A program made the translations under genes and the position numbers. Of a DNA stretch of 64,000 nucleotides, positions 1-8,205 are shown in pieces. The notes under the pieces are model-generated. The model was not told the DNA's origin. It saw nothing but the letters and a program-made list of their open reading frames with translations, and did no database searches. The stretch is from Oscillospiraceae bacterium (GTDB taxonomy: Bacteria; Bacillota; Clostridia; Oscillospirales; UBA929). Numbering within the stretch: position 1 is the first letter of the stretch; each line of letters starts with the position of its first letter. The DNA is taken from assembly GCA_009782385.1 (NCBI GenBank), contig WRJE01000001.1:1-64000 (forward strand), given 5' to 3'.

Positions 1-166
1 AAAGGTTACTCGAAAAGTCCCCGGCAGTCAAGTCAAGTATGCCTTTCTCCGTCTGTCCGATTGTTTTGCAGCGCGGAATGGAAACCGCCCAATAAACTGT
101 GCCGCTGACCAGCAGCAGGGCAAGCAGTATGGTAAAAAAACGAATACTTTCTTTGCGGTTACTCAT
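1..166 (-). CDS. N-terminal fragment of a membrane sensor protein (7TMR-DISM-like), cut by window edge
   Basis: The minus-strand ATG at 166 follows a strong GGAGG site about 8 bases upstream. The 55 visible residues begin with a charged N-terminus and a hydrophobic signal-anchor (about residues 9-29). The segment that follows, KGILDLTAGDFSSN, resembles the start of the extracellular 7TMR-DISMED2 domain of sensor proteins, where a phrase of the type GxLDLxxWDF precedes a sugar-binding-like fold. The rest lies outside the window, so the output domain is unknown. It reads in the same direction as the phosphatase operon upstream of it (409-5510) but is separated from it by about 240 bases of repeats, so co-transcription is uncertain. 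Confidence 0.5.
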   Translation of the reverse strand, partial: MSNRKESIRFFTILLALLLVSGTVYWAVSIPRCKTIGQTEKGILDLTAGDFSSNL

Positions 167-185
167 GCGCGGTGTCCTCCGTTTT

Positions 186-340
186 CTAACGCACAACAAT
201 TCGTTGTGCGTCCGTAGGGGACGATGGCAATCGTCCCGCCGTTGATTATGAAACATCGCGTCCATAGGGGCGGTCATTGGCCGCCCGAACGGTTGGGGTT
301 GCATCGTTAATAACGGGGCGATTGCCATCGCCCCCTACTA
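186..340. repeat. Cluster of family-1 short palindromic repeats
   Basis: Four hairpin-forming units sit side by side in the gap between the sensor fragment and the RsbW-like gene. At 191-209 GCACAAC pairs with GTTGTGC. At 214-240 a GTAGGG end precedes the stem GGACGAT/ATCGTCC. At 264-287 the stem GGGCGG/CCGCCC follows a variant end ATAGGGG. At 314-338 the stem GGGGCGAT/ATCGCCCC is followed by CCCTAC in the opposite orientation. Stem sequences differ, but the outer ends and overall size are shared with copies elsewhere in the window. Confidence 0.8.
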
Positions 341-344
341 AGGG

Positions 345-377
345 GTAATTAACAATGAACAATTAACAGATAACAAT
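345..377. repeat. Family-2 AT-rich repeat (AATTAACA words)
   Basis: The tract consists of overlapping words AATTAACA, ATGAACAATT and ACAGATAACA. The same words recur at 6794, 9287, 49584 and 51181, and in shorter form between family-1 units at 32001-32023 and 41598-41633. A G-rich/C-rich inverted segment (377-400) lies between it and the end of the RsbW-like gene and may form a hairpin, but it lacks a clear T-run. Confidence 0.6.
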
Positions 378-408
378 GGGGGGTTCGGGGGTATCCCCCC
401 GCATAGGC

Positions 409-816
409 TTATATCTCTTCTAATTTTTTGCTAATTGCCAGGATGTTTTTATTATCCTCGCGCCGATACTCCACCGAATCCATCATTTTCTTAACCATAA
501 AGACCCCCAACCCGCCGATTTCGCGCTCTTCCGCACCGATTGTAATGTCGGGGTCGTCTCTTTCCAAAGGGTTATAGGGCTTTCCGTTGTCTTCAAATTC
601 AATTACTACCTCATCACCGACGGCAACGCGGATTACCGCGCCGCCGACTTCGGGACTGTAGGCATAATGCGCGATATTCACGAAAATCTCCTCAACGGCA
701 ATCGCAATCTGTGTCTGTGTTTTCATGGGGCAGTCGGCGGATTCCAGTTCGGCGTTTATAAATTCCAGAACAGCGTCAAAGTTCTCGATTCTCGCTTCAA
801 TACGCAATTCTTTCAC
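409..816 (-). CDS. RsbW/SpoIIAB-like serine kinase, anti-sigma-factor-type ATPase
   Basis: A 135-residue stand-alone HATPase_c (GHKL) protein. Visible motifs are the N box EEIFVNIAHYAY (N47), the ATP-lid DNGKPYNP (D76) and the glycine motif GGLGVFMVKK (101-110). These match the RsbW/SpoIIAB class, which phosphorylates STAS-domain partners or holds a sigma factor. The GTG start at 816 has GGGAGG 9 bases upstream and overlaps the stop of the SpoIIE-type phosphatase by 4 bases, so the two are translationally coupled. Such kinase/phosphatase pairs usually work with an anti-anti-sigma protein. The only STAS trace nearby is the remnant at 5546-5650. The controlled target is not visible here. Confidence 0.85.
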   Translation of the reverse strand: MKELRIEARIENFDAVLEFINAELESADCPMKTQTQIAIAVEEIFVNIAHYAYSPEVGGAVIRVAVGDEVVIEFEDNGKPYNPLERDDPDITIGAEEREIGGLGVFMVKKMMDSVEYRREDNKNILAISKKLEEI

Positions 817-2933
817 GAAACATCGCCTCCCTTATACCGCAATGCCAGCATGGTAATATCATCCGCCTGTTCCGCGCCCTCGGCGAATTTGTCAATCTCA
901 CGCTTGATAGATACCGTGAACTCCTTCAGCGGTAAATCAAGATAACGGTTTGCCGTCTCCGGCAGACGCGGATCGGTGAACAACTCGTTCTCATTGTTGA
1001 CCGCCTCGGTCACGCCATCGGTATAGAGAAACAGTTCGTCCCCCGGATTCAACGTGATTTCTTGCTGTTTGTAGAACATATCCTCCATGCCCGCCAGAAC
1101 AAAGGCGGGTTTGGTTGGCAGCCAGTCATAGTTTTCTCCCTCTCTCCTAATAAGGGGCGGGTTATGTCCCGCGTTTACATAGGTAACCCGCCCTGTCGGT
1201 ATGTCGAGATACCCCATAAACGCCGTTACGAACATCCCCGCATCGTTGCCCTCACAGAGCAGATTGTTTACCGTCTCAAAGACTTCTTTAGGGCTTTTGC
1301 CGTATTGTGCGTTGTTCTTAATCAGCGTTTTTGCGATTACCATAAACAGCGCGGCGGGTACACCTTTACCCGACACATCTGCCATGACGACTGCCAAGGT
1401 ATTCCCGTCAATCAAGAAGAAGTCATAGAAGTCGCCGCCTACTTCCTTTGCGGGCAGCATACAGGCGTATATGTCAAACTCGGCGCGGTCGGGGAAAGCG
1501 GGGAAGATGCAGGGCAGCATACTGGCCTGTATTTTTGTGGCAACGTCCAGTTCCGCGCCGATGCGTTCCTTTTCGGCGGTGATGGTTTGGATATTTTCTA
1601 TATATTCTTTCAGCTCCAGTGTCATGCTGTTAACGCTGTTGCCCAAACGCTCTATTTCATCGCCTGTTTTGATGTCGATGAGCGTATCAAGGTCGCCTCC
1701 TGCAATTATCCCTATGCTGTTCTCCAACGAGATGATCGGGCTCGTGATTCTGCCTGATATGCGAGCCGTCATCCAAATAACAAAGGCGATAATAACGGCG
1801 AACATACCAATCAAAACTAGGTTGGAGTACAGGATTTGCCTGTCCATACTGCGGATTGTCTCGTTCGTCAGCCTCTCAATAGTTTCGCGAGCCTCGTATG
1901 CCGGGGCGAGAATATCATCTGCGGGCAGGGCGAAAATCAAATTCCAGCCAACGGCATCAACCGTTGTCCAAATGATATACATTTCCGTTTCTTCGCCGCC
2001 GCGCGACACCGCCGACTTTACCGTCCCGTCCCTCCGCGTCCGCGTTTCATTGAGTATTTCGCTATAATTATTTCCAAGAAACATCTCCATATCCCGTTCG
2101 TTTTCCTCGTTCAGACCGGGCGCGGAGATGATTTTTTCACCGTTTCTGAGCAAGAACGCATAGCCGCTCTCGCCGACAACGGTTTGCGTCACCATTTCAT
2201 TCAAATCCTCAATCAGTATGTCCAACCCTAAGACACCCACAAACCGATTGTTTTCACCGTAACAGGGTATTGAGAGCGACAGTGTAAGCCCCCTGCCAAA
2301 CGAATCCTGATAGGTATCGGAGAATACCAGTTCCCCGGCATCCCTAGCATCGGTATACCACGCGGAGAACCGACCCTCAAACTCCTCGGGCTTGTACTCC
2401 GCGTAAGCATCGTAGCCGGAATTTATTCCCGTTACCGTAGTTAAATAGATACTTGTTATCCCATTGTTGTTATTCATAACGGCGGCGTATACCGTCTCCA
2501 TATTACCGTGCAAATAGATTTCATCACGCACACTCTCAAAATCCATACCGGGAGACAAGACCCACTGCATAACCGGAACTCCGTTCGGGCTGTTCTTGGG
2601 GTGGTTGTAAGGTATGGGGTTAAAATTCTCCTTGCCGGTATACAAACGGTTTACATAGGCGGCAACTAGCTTTAGGTCATTTGCCACCCGCGTAATCTCG
2701 CCGCCGATGACCTGCGCCTTTGCTAAAGCCAACGCGGATGCATCGTCAACAGCCTGATTCGTAAGCGCGGTTTCACTGCTGTCGGCCGACTCGAATCCGA
2801 TTTGTTCGTTGCCATGTGTCGAAATTCCGCGCAGGTTAAACATGATGACCTCGGTCAATATCCCCGTCAGCACAAGAGATATAAGCGATACCGCTAAAAA
2901 TGATTTTAATATTTTCGACCTTATGCTCTTCAT
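813..2933 (-). CDS. Membrane SpoIIE-type PP2C phosphatase with extracellular Cache-like sensor and HAMP domain
   Basis: 706 residues. TM1 is at about 11-31, a long extracellular Cache-like region at about 70-345, TM2 at about 369-390 and HAMP at about 391-445. A short coiled helix leads into the catalytic PP2C domain at about 490-700. Metal-site motifs are visible: EVGGDFYDFF (497-506), ADVSGKGVPA (518-527), NAGHNPP and DELFLYTDGVTEA. This is the RsbU/RsbP architecture: an external signal controls dephosphorylation of a STAS protein and so releases a sigma factor or other target. It overlaps the genes on both sides by 4 bases, placing it in one operon with the GNAT-like protein, the MATE fusion and the RsbW-like kinase. 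Confidence 0.9.
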   Translation of the reverse strand: MKSIRSKILKSFLAVSLISLVLTGILTEVIMFNLRGISTHGNEQIGFESADSSETALTNQAVDDASALALAKAQVIGGEITRVANDLKLVAAYVNRLYTGKENFNPIPYNHPKNSPNGVPVMQWVLSPGMDFESVRDEIYLHGNMETVYAAVMNNNNGITSIYLTTVTGINSGYDAYAEYKPEEFEGRFSAWYTDARDAGELVFSDTYQDSFGRGLTLSLSIPCYGENNRFVGVLGLDILIEDLNEMVTQTVVGESGYAFLLRNGEKIISAPGLNEENERDMEMFLGNNYSEILNETRTRRDGTVKSAVSRGGEETEMYIIWTTVDAVGWNLIFALPADDILAPAYEARETIERLTNETIRSMDRQILYSNLVLIGMFAVIIAFVIWMTARISGRITSPIISLENSIGIIAGGDLDTLIDIKTGDEIERLGNSVNSMTLELKEYIENIQTITAEKERIGAELDVATKIQASMLPCIFPAFPDRAEFDIYACMLPAKEVGGDFYDFFLIDGNTLAVVMADVSGKGVPAALFMVIAKTLIKNNAQYGKSPKEVFETVNNLLCEGNDAGMFVTAFMGYLDIPTGRVTYVNAGHNPPLIRREGENYDWLPTKPAFVLAGMEDMFYKQQEITLNPGDELFLYTDGVTEAVNNENELFTDPRLPETANRYLDLPLKEFTVSIKREIDKFAEGAEQADDITMLALRYKGGDVS

Positions 2934-3712
2934 AGCGTACCCTCCCGCGTAAATGATATTTCCAACCCCAAATCCGTCAATTTTTGTCCCAGTCCGGGGA
3001 GCATGGCGGCGTAATCAAAGCAAAAAGCTCTTGGAACAATCGTCACCGTCACAGAACCTATATCCACCTCAAACTCAGATGAATCTCCGATATATTTACC
3101 GCCTGTACCCGCCGTCACATTGAAAGAACGCTCGTTTAACATATTGATTTCCACCGCTCGTTTTCCGTCTTTATATCCCCGCACACCGTAAACCTCGCCC
3201 AGCGAATGGGTATACCCGTTTTGCCGCATAACGGTGAAAATGGTGTAAAACATCGCGTGGGAGACACCCGGCAGCTTTCGTCCGCCGTTGACAATCAACT
3301 CCCTCGGATAGATGACTTTACTCGCCCGCAATGCGTCTGTGAGCGTACACTGACAGGAACGGCAGCCGAACATCGTGTCGGGAGTAAACTCTGAAAAATG
3401 CGGGTCTTCTTCGGAGACCCAAAAAGACGCGGCAATGTCTCCTTTGTCATCTTTCAGCACCGCGAAATAAGAACGCCCGCTTTTGATTTCGGTCTCAATG
3501 CTTTCTCTCGTGTGTATCTCAAACATACCGCCGACACGGGCAAAGCTCCGCTCGCTCGAAGGGTCGAACCTGATTCTATAATTTTCAGCGTTTATTGATA
3601 TATTTGCGTACATTTCGGCGAGCTGCTCCGCATCGCTCATTTCCGCGCGTGAAAACAGGAAGCTGTTTCCGTTGTATTTGATTGTTCCCTGATAATTCTC
3701 GAAACGGTTCAT
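2930..3712 (-). CDS. Hypothetical protein, possible GNAT-fold acetyltransferase
   Basis: 260 residues, soluble, no signal or TM segment. The region SRAEMSDAEQLAEMYANI followed by YFAVLKDDKGDIAASFWV resembles the first helices and the central strand pair of GNAT proteins, and ELIVNGGRKLPGVSHAMFY resembles the acetyl-CoA-binding turn and helix. The canonical Q/RxxGxG/A motif is not evident, so the fold assignment is tentative. A Cys pair in CRSCQC (about 137-142) is unusual and could bind metal. It overlaps the phosphatase start by 4 bases and follows the MATE fusion by 10 bases, so it is part of the signalling operon. No function is proposed. Confidence 0.6.
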   Translation of the reverse strand: MNRFENYQGTIKYNGNSFLFSRAEMSDAEQLAEMYANISINAENYRIRFDPSSERSFARVGGMFEIHTRESIETEIKSGRSYFAVLKDDKGDIAASFWVSEEDPHFSEFTPDTMFGCRSCQCTLTDALRASKVIYPRELIVNGGRKLPGVSHAMFYTIFTVMRQNGYTHSLGEVYGVRGYKDGKRAVEINMLNERSFNVTAGTGGKYIGDSSEFEVDIGSVTVTIVPRAFCFDYAAMLPGLGQKLTDLGLEISFTREGTL

Positions 3713-3722
3713 CTTCTGCTCC

Positions 3723-5510
3723 CTATAATATCACTGTAATATTGTTCACCCCGAAGGTGTTGCGGTAGTCCACCGTTTCGGCTAAACTGAGAATCATTTT
3801 TATGCCGAGCATATCGGTCATCGCCAAATCGTCTCCCGCCGCGCTCTGCCGCTCGTAATGCTCGATGGGATTGAACGGCTTACCGCCGTTGCGGATACGC
3901 AGCACAGTCATATCCTCATATATCAGCACGCGGACATTCATGGTGTGTCCGCTGTCTTTTGAAAAACAATACTCGCCGATAATTACCAGCATTTCTTCGA
4001 TAGAAAGTGAAATAGCCATTGCCTGTTTTGGACTGAGATTGTTGACTTCGCAGAACTCGCTGATTCCCGCCGCGCTTTCGGTGATTGATTCGGCTCGGTT
4101 TTGCACGGAAAAGGATTTATATGTACCCTTTGCCTCCGCTTCGGTATCAAGTAAGAACAGCCGCGACAAATATTTGTTTTTCCTGCGGTAATATACGCTT
4201 ATCGGCAACGCCAACGTAAGCGCAAGCAGTTCCGCAATCCAAAAGCTGTGCCAGACACCCGCAGCTTCTATGTGCGGCGTTAGGACGAACGCGGCTAAAA
4301 CCACCCATAGGAGTGAACGCCCGAGCGTCAGGATATTGGCGGCGGTTGTGCCGCGATTTGCTTGGTACAGGCAGACCAAGATATTATTCAGCCCCGCAAG
4401 AGGCAGACTTAACGAGAATATGCGTATGGCGGAGAACGCGGACGGCTCTGCCATGCCGAACAGCCCCGCCGTTTGCCGCGCGAAAATCAGGCATACCGCT
4501 GTGAACGCGATAATCGCTATACCGCCCCATTTTAAGGCGAGTACCAGAAGCTGCCGTATGCTGCGAGTATCTTTTTCCGAACCGAATACCCCGACAAACG
4601 GTATCATTGAACCCGCCGCTCCCGCGATGAAAATTTGAGCAAAGGAGTTAATCGAATCGGTTACCTTGAACGCCGAGAGGGCGGTCATGTCATGGAGCAT
4701 AGACACCAGAATCCAGTTAAGGACGATGGTGCGGGTCAGAATACACAGGTTTTCCAACGCGCTAGGACTGCCTGACACCACAATATCCAACGCCAAACGG
4801 TTGACCTTGACCTTTTCCTCTCCGGGTTTGGATTTACCCGGAAGTGCGAAACGGAAATTTTTACTCCCGTTGAACAGCATTACCGCGCCAAGCAACCCCG
4901 AAACCGCCGCGCCGCATACGGTAGCCCGCGCCGCGCCGGCAACGCCGGAATCCAGTACCAAAACCAAAATATAGCTCATCATGATGTTGACCCCGGACAT
5001 GACAAAGAAAATGACGGCGGTCGCCCTGTTGCGCCCGTCTAAACGAAGGAGGTTAAAAGCCGGGTAGATGCTCATGATTCCAATGCCGCCTACAGACAGG
5101 ATTTCCATATACTCCTTGACCTTTGGATAGAGCTCCATTTCGGGCGTTACGCCCAGAAGCGTTGTAATCTGTCCGGAGAATATAAGCATTACTGCGGTTA
5201 GGACAGCGGCTATTGCAAGCATGAGCAGATAGACAACGGTAAAGGCAACCCGGCTTTCCTCAAATCGGTTCTGCCCCATTAGCCGAGCGCAGACCGCCGT
5301 GCCGCCGACACCCAACAACGCTCCCACTGTGGCGTACAGGTAATAGACCGGAAGGGTGATTCCGATGACGGACAGTTCCCCCTGTCCTAAAGCGCGCCCG
5401 ATGACAGCGGCAATGACAATTTGACCGAGGGTGCTGCCGAGAATCGCTAGCACTGATGAGAACAGGCATCTCCTGTACAGCATCCGTATAAAAGCGTTGT
5501 TGTCATCCAT
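3723..5510 (-). CDS. MATE-family transporter fused to a C-terminal RsbW-like HATPase domain
   Basis: 595 residues. Residues 1 to about 445 form twelve hydrophobic segments of a MATE/MOP-flippase transporter, with the internal duplication typical of that family. After a charged linker (YYRRKNKYLSRLFLL), residues about 470-595 form a second GHKL ATPase domain: SIEEMLVIIGEY (N-box region, with the usual Asn replaced), IRNGGKPFNPIEHY (lid) and MLGIKMILSLAETVDYR. The N-box Asn is replaced by Ile or Gly, so ATP hydrolysis or kinase activity is doubtful and the domain may act as a binding module. The ATG at 5510 has GGGGGTG upstream. It is the first gene of the operon and links membrane transport to the partner-switching genes downstream. 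Confidence 0.85.
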   Translation of the reverse strand: MDDNNAFIRMLYRRCLFSSVLAILGSTLGQIVIAAVIGRALGQGELSVIGITLPVYYLYATVGALLGVGGTAVCARLMGQNRFEESRVAFTVVYLLMLAIAAVLTAVMLIFSGQITTLLGVTPEMELYPKVKEYMEILSVGGIGIMSIYPAFNLLRLDGRNRATAVIFFVMSGVNIMMSYILVLVLDSGVAGAARATVCGAAVSGLLGAVMLFNGSKNFRFALPGKSKPGEEKVKVNRLALDIVVSGSPSALENLCILTRTIVLNWILVSMLHDMTALSAFKVTDSINSFAQIFIAGAAGSMIPFVGVFGSEKDTRSIRQLLVLALKWGGIAIIAFTAVCLIFARQTAGLFGMAEPSAFSAIRIFSLSLPLAGLNNILVCLYQANRGTTAANILTLGRSLLWVVLAAFVLTPHIEAAGVWHSFWIAELLALTLALPISVYYRRKNKYLSRLFLLDTEAEAKGTYKSFSVQNRAESITESAAGISEFCEVNNLSPKQAMAISLSIEEMLVIIGEYCFSKDSGHTMNVRVLIYEDMTVLRIRNGGKPFNPIEHYERQSAAGDDLAMTDMLGIKMILSLAETVDYRNTFGVNNITVIL

Positions 5511-5545
5511 CGGCGTTCACCCCCGTATTGCCCGTCTTACATTCC

Positions 5546-5650
5546 CTACGCAATGGTTAGCATATCGGCAAAGCCCGTCATTTCAAATACTTCCATGATT
5601 TCCTGCGAAACGCCGATTAGTGTCATGGACGCGCCTTTAGATTCATGTTC
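5546..5650 (-). pseudogene. 3' remnant of a STAS-domain anti-sigma factor antagonist gene
   Basis: On the minus strand an open stretch of 34 codons ends at TAG (5546-5548) and reads SKGASMTLIGVSQEIMEVF followed by EMTGFADMLTIA. This is the classic last helix and strand of SpoIIAA/RsbV-type STAS proteins. It is blocked upstream by TAA at 5651-5653 and the phosphorylatable-Ser half of the domain is absent. It lies immediately upstream of the MATE-HATPase gene, exactly where an antagonist would belong in a partner-switching operon. It was probably once a functional member. Confidence 0.6.
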
Positions 5651-5653
5651 TTA

Positions 5654-5790
5654 CTTTAACACAAGATAGCCCCGGTAGTCAAATGAATAATAGGATTCGG
5701 TAAGCAGAAATTTTCCACCCCACCCAATATCTCCACATAGTCGAAGTCATGGCTCGTTACCTCATAATTGAACGAACGGGTGTTGTGCCG
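5654..5790 (-). other. Probable decayed coding tract of unknown identity
   Basis: Directly after the stop of the 5791-6534 gene, and in the same frame, the minus strand reads SFNYEVTSHDFDYVEILGG. A one-base frame change then continues as FLLTESYYSFDYRGYLVLK and ends at TAA 5651-5653. The amino-acid composition looks protein-like in both segments, suggesting a frameshifted relic rather than random sequence. I do not recognise the family. It may be the lost front part of the STAS relic or a separate gene end. Confidence 0.25.
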
Positions 5791-6534
5791 TTATTTGCGC
5801 TTATCTCTATTGTCTAAGCCGCTTACACCGTATAAATAATCATATAAATATTGCTGTGTTCTTTGCTCTTGCAACAATATGAACGGCAACGGCTTATGCT
5901 GTGAGTGATTCAATACCTTTTCTCTTTTTACTTCGCCCCCTGCTTCTTCATCTTGCATTGCAGAAGGACCATCGCCAACGGTATGATAATACCCTATTTC
6001 TCCATCCTCATTAATATAGACAGCTTGCGATATGCTTTTTACGGAATCGGGATTGATAGCTTCGTTTATTCTAACATCTGTTTCAAAATGATTTTTTATC
6101 TTTGCCACAACTTTTTTTGCATATTCAGGGTCATTGTCCATTTTGCTTTGACATTTTGGATGTATTAAGACAGAATGTAGTCCTTTTGGTATTGTACCAA
6201 GACTATGCTGCACATTGGGTTCGTATCCTGTTGCTGATGAAACTGTGGGTTTCCATGAGTTAAGGTAATCCATATTGATAGTGTCTTTGTAAAACTCGTG
6301 GACAGGAAAATCAAGGCGTTCCCGATACTTAAATTGAGATACATCCGCAACATGGTATTTCAAGCCGGGATATATTTCTCGCAAACTTTGTTCCGCGCTT
6401 ACAAATCCTCCTGTTTCTTGCATTGCGGTACTCATTATCTTTTGAAAATCAAGTCCGGGCAACAGGTTATTGTTAAGCGTGTTAGTGCCATTAAACGGGC
6501 TTGTATGTGTCGAAGTAATACCTAATACGTTCAT
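5791..6534 (-). CDS. Hypothetical protein, AT-rich orphan
   Basis: 247 residues, soluble, no TM segment, no recognised catalytic motif. The N-terminus is Asn/Thr-rich and low in charge (MNVLGITSTHTSPFNGTN). The middle carries several Tyr/His segments (YPGLKYHVADVSQF, IHPKCQSKMDNDPEYAKKV), and the region INEDGEIGYYHTVGDG looks like a beta-hairpin. The start ATG at 6534 is preceded by AAAGGGGAAG. It is more AT-rich than the genes on both sides and lies between decayed fragments, so it may be part of acquired or eroding DNA. Function unknown. Confidence 0.6.
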   Translation of the reverse strand: MNVLGITSTHTSPFNGTNTLNNNLLPGLDFQKIMSTAMQETGGFVSAEQSLREIYPGLKYHVADVSQFKYRERLDFPVHEFYKDTINMDYLNSWKPTVSSATGYEPNVQHSLGTIPKGLHSVLIHPKCQSKMDNDPEYAKKVVAKIKNHFETDVRINEAINPDSVKSISQAVYINEDGEIGYYHTVGDGPSAMQDEEAGGEVKREKVLNHSQHKPLPFILLQEQRTQQYLYDYLYGVSGLDNRDKRK

Positions 6535-6598
6535 GGTGGCTTCCCCTTTGCGGTAAATATTTCAATCAGTATATCGGGCAAACGATACTTTTCTTTAG

Positions 6599-6754
6599 CT
6601 TGAAGCGGACATCGGGCGCGGCGACACGCCGCCGCGCGAGGGTGTGGGGCTGTCGTCCGTCAAAGCCGTCTGCGCGAAATACGGCGGACGCGCCGTGTTT
6701 GAAGTGAACGGCGGCGCGTGGCGTTCGTCCGCCGTGGTGGTGATGGGGGAATGA
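6599..6754 (+). pseudogene. C-terminal remnant of a GHKL-type sensor histidine kinase
   Basis: Plus-strand frame from 6599 to the TGA at 6752-6754 reads the end of a GHKL ATPase domain: GVGLSSVKAVCAKYGG (G2 box and following helix), then RAVFEVNGGAWRSSAVVVM (terminal strands). This matches the tail of AgrC/LytS-type or HATPase_c_5 kinases. A TAG at 6596-6598 closes the frame upstream, and no kinase body or start is present between 6535 and 6598. The gene is therefore truncated to about 50 codons. No response-regulator gene remains next to it. Confidence 0.6.
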
Positions 6755-6793
6755 TAATCTCCCAAACAAATGGCATTTTTTAACTGACATAAA

Positions 6794-6818
6794 ACAGATA
6801 ACAATTAGCAAATAATAG
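6794..6818. repeat. Family-2-like AT-rich repeat before gerAA
   Basis: ACAGATAACAATTA followed by related AT-rich words lies immediately upstream of the gerAA start at 6823. It shares the ACAGATAACAATT word with 361-377 and its reverse complement with 49620-49636. No good ribosome-binding site is visible for gerAA within it. Confidence 0.4.
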
Positions 6819-6822
6819 AATT

Positions 6823-8205
6823 ATGATTGACACAAACATTACAAAAACGCGGGAGATGTTCGAGCGAGCATTCAATTTCCCGCTGAATAAAGACATCGTT
6901 TTCAGGGATTTCAGGCGCGGCGGCAAGAGCGGTTTTGCCGTCTATATAGACGGTATGGCGAGCGGCGAGAAAATCGGCGATTATATTCTGCGCCCACTGC
7001 TGCGGTCATCAGGAATGTCCTCAATTCTCGATGCGCTCACCATATCTGCGGTATCCGCTGAAACGGATTTTGAAAAGGTCGTATCCGCCGTTTTGAGCGG
7101 CGATACCGCCGTCTGCGAGGACGGCGACGCGAACGCTTATATCTGTGAGACAAAGGGCTTTGACAGGCGCGGCGTTGACAAGCCGATCGTTGAAAACTCT
7201 ATCGTTGGCTCGCAGGAGGCATTCAACGAGTCTATTCGTACCAACACAACGCTGTTACACCGTATCGTCAAACACCCGGGGCTTACCACCGAAATGCTGA
7301 CACTCGGCGAGCTTAACAACTTGGTCTGCGGCATGGTATACATCAACGGCGTAGCGGACATGGAACTGGTCGAGGAAGTCAAACGCCGCCTTAACGGCGT
7401 TGAGGCTAACTTTGTGCAGAGCGGCGGCATGGTCGAGCAGTTCATCGAGGACAGGGCGTTGTCGCTCTTTCCGACAGTGACAACCACGGAACGCCCCGAC
7501 AACACCGCCGCTCTGCTTATGCAGGGGCGCGTTGCCGTTATCGTTGACGGAAACCCGCGCGTGATTGTCGTACCCGTGACGCTTTTTACGATGCTTAAAA
7601 CCAGTGACGAAACCGCGCTCCGCGTTCCCGTGGCCTCCGCCGTGAGGGCTGTGCGTATGCTTGCGGTTTTCGCGGCGTTACTGCTGCCCGCGCTCTATCT
7701 GGCGGCAACGACATACCACGCCGATATGCTTCCCGCCGGGCTTTTGCTCGCCATAGCGCGGTCGCGTCTCGTCATTCCCTATCCCGCCATACTGGAGCTT
7801 CTGCTTATGGAAATTTCATTTGAACTCGTTAAAGAGGCGGGGCAGCGCATTCCGGGACCGATAGGCAGTACGGTCGGCATAGTCGGCGGCTTGATTCTGG
7901 GTGAAGCCGCTGTTTCGGCGGGACTTGTCAGCCAAGTCTGCGTTGTAATCGTTGCGTTTTCGGGATTGGGAAACTTTGCCGTGCCGCAGTATCAGCTCTC
8001 ATACACGGCAAGGCTTCTGCGCCTTGGATTCATAATCTGCGCGGGTCTGATGGGGTTCTTGGGTGTCGCCGCCGCGTTTCTGCTGCTGGCGGGTTATATA
8101 AACTCACTGACTTCGTTCGGCAAGGATTATGTGCCGCCGATTTTGTCCGCCCCTCCCCTGTTCCCGAAAATGCCCGTGTGGAAGTATGATAATTGGAGAA
8201 ATTAG
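6823..8205 (+). CDS. gerAA: Spore germination receptor subunit A (GerA/GerKA family)
   Basis: 460 residues. The N-terminal soluble half (about 1-240) is the GerA-type domain. It contains KGFDRRGVDKPIVENSIVGS, close to the family hallmark RGPrEGFvE, although here it is RGVDKPIVE. It is followed by SFPTVTTTERPDNTAA-type sequence and at least four membrane segments (about 280-440). GerA proteins sit in the spore inner membrane and sense nutrient germinants together with subunits B and C. The gene heads a three-gene operon in the standard A-B-C order, with gerAB starting directly after its stop. Expression is expected in the forespore under sigma-G, but no clear promoter could be assigned. Confidence 0.92.
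   Translation: MIDTNITKTREMFERAFNFPLNKDIVFRDFRRGGKSGFAVYIDGMASGEKIGDYILRPLLRSSGMSSILDALTISAVSAETDFEKVVSAVLSGDTAVCEDGDANAYICETKGFDRRGVDKPIVENSIVGSQEAFNESIRTNTTLLHRIVKHPGLTTEMLTLGELNNLVCGMVYINGVADMELVEEVKRRLNGVEANFVQSGGMVEQFIEDRALSLFPTVTTTERPDNTAALLMQGRVAVIVDGNPRVIVVPVTLFTMLKTSDETALRVPVASAVRAVRMLAVFAALLLPALYLAATTYHADMLPAGLLLAIARSRLVIPYPAILELLLMEISFELVKEAGQRIPGPIGSTVGIVGGLILGEAAVSAGLVSQVCVVIVAFSGLGNFAVPQYQLSYTARLLRLGFIICAGLMGFLGVAAAFLLLAGYINSLTSFGKDYVPPILSAPPLFPKMPVWKYDNWRN

Noticed and set aside
377-400. Terminator after the RsbW-like gene
   Set aside because: The G/C-rich inverted segment lacks a T-run in either direction and may instead be another repeat.
6566-6811. Minus-strand open frames of 69-81 codons opposite the kinase relic
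   Set aside because: They are low-complexity Arg/Ala/Pro/His frames lying antisense to a recognisable GHKL tail; no ribosome-binding site.
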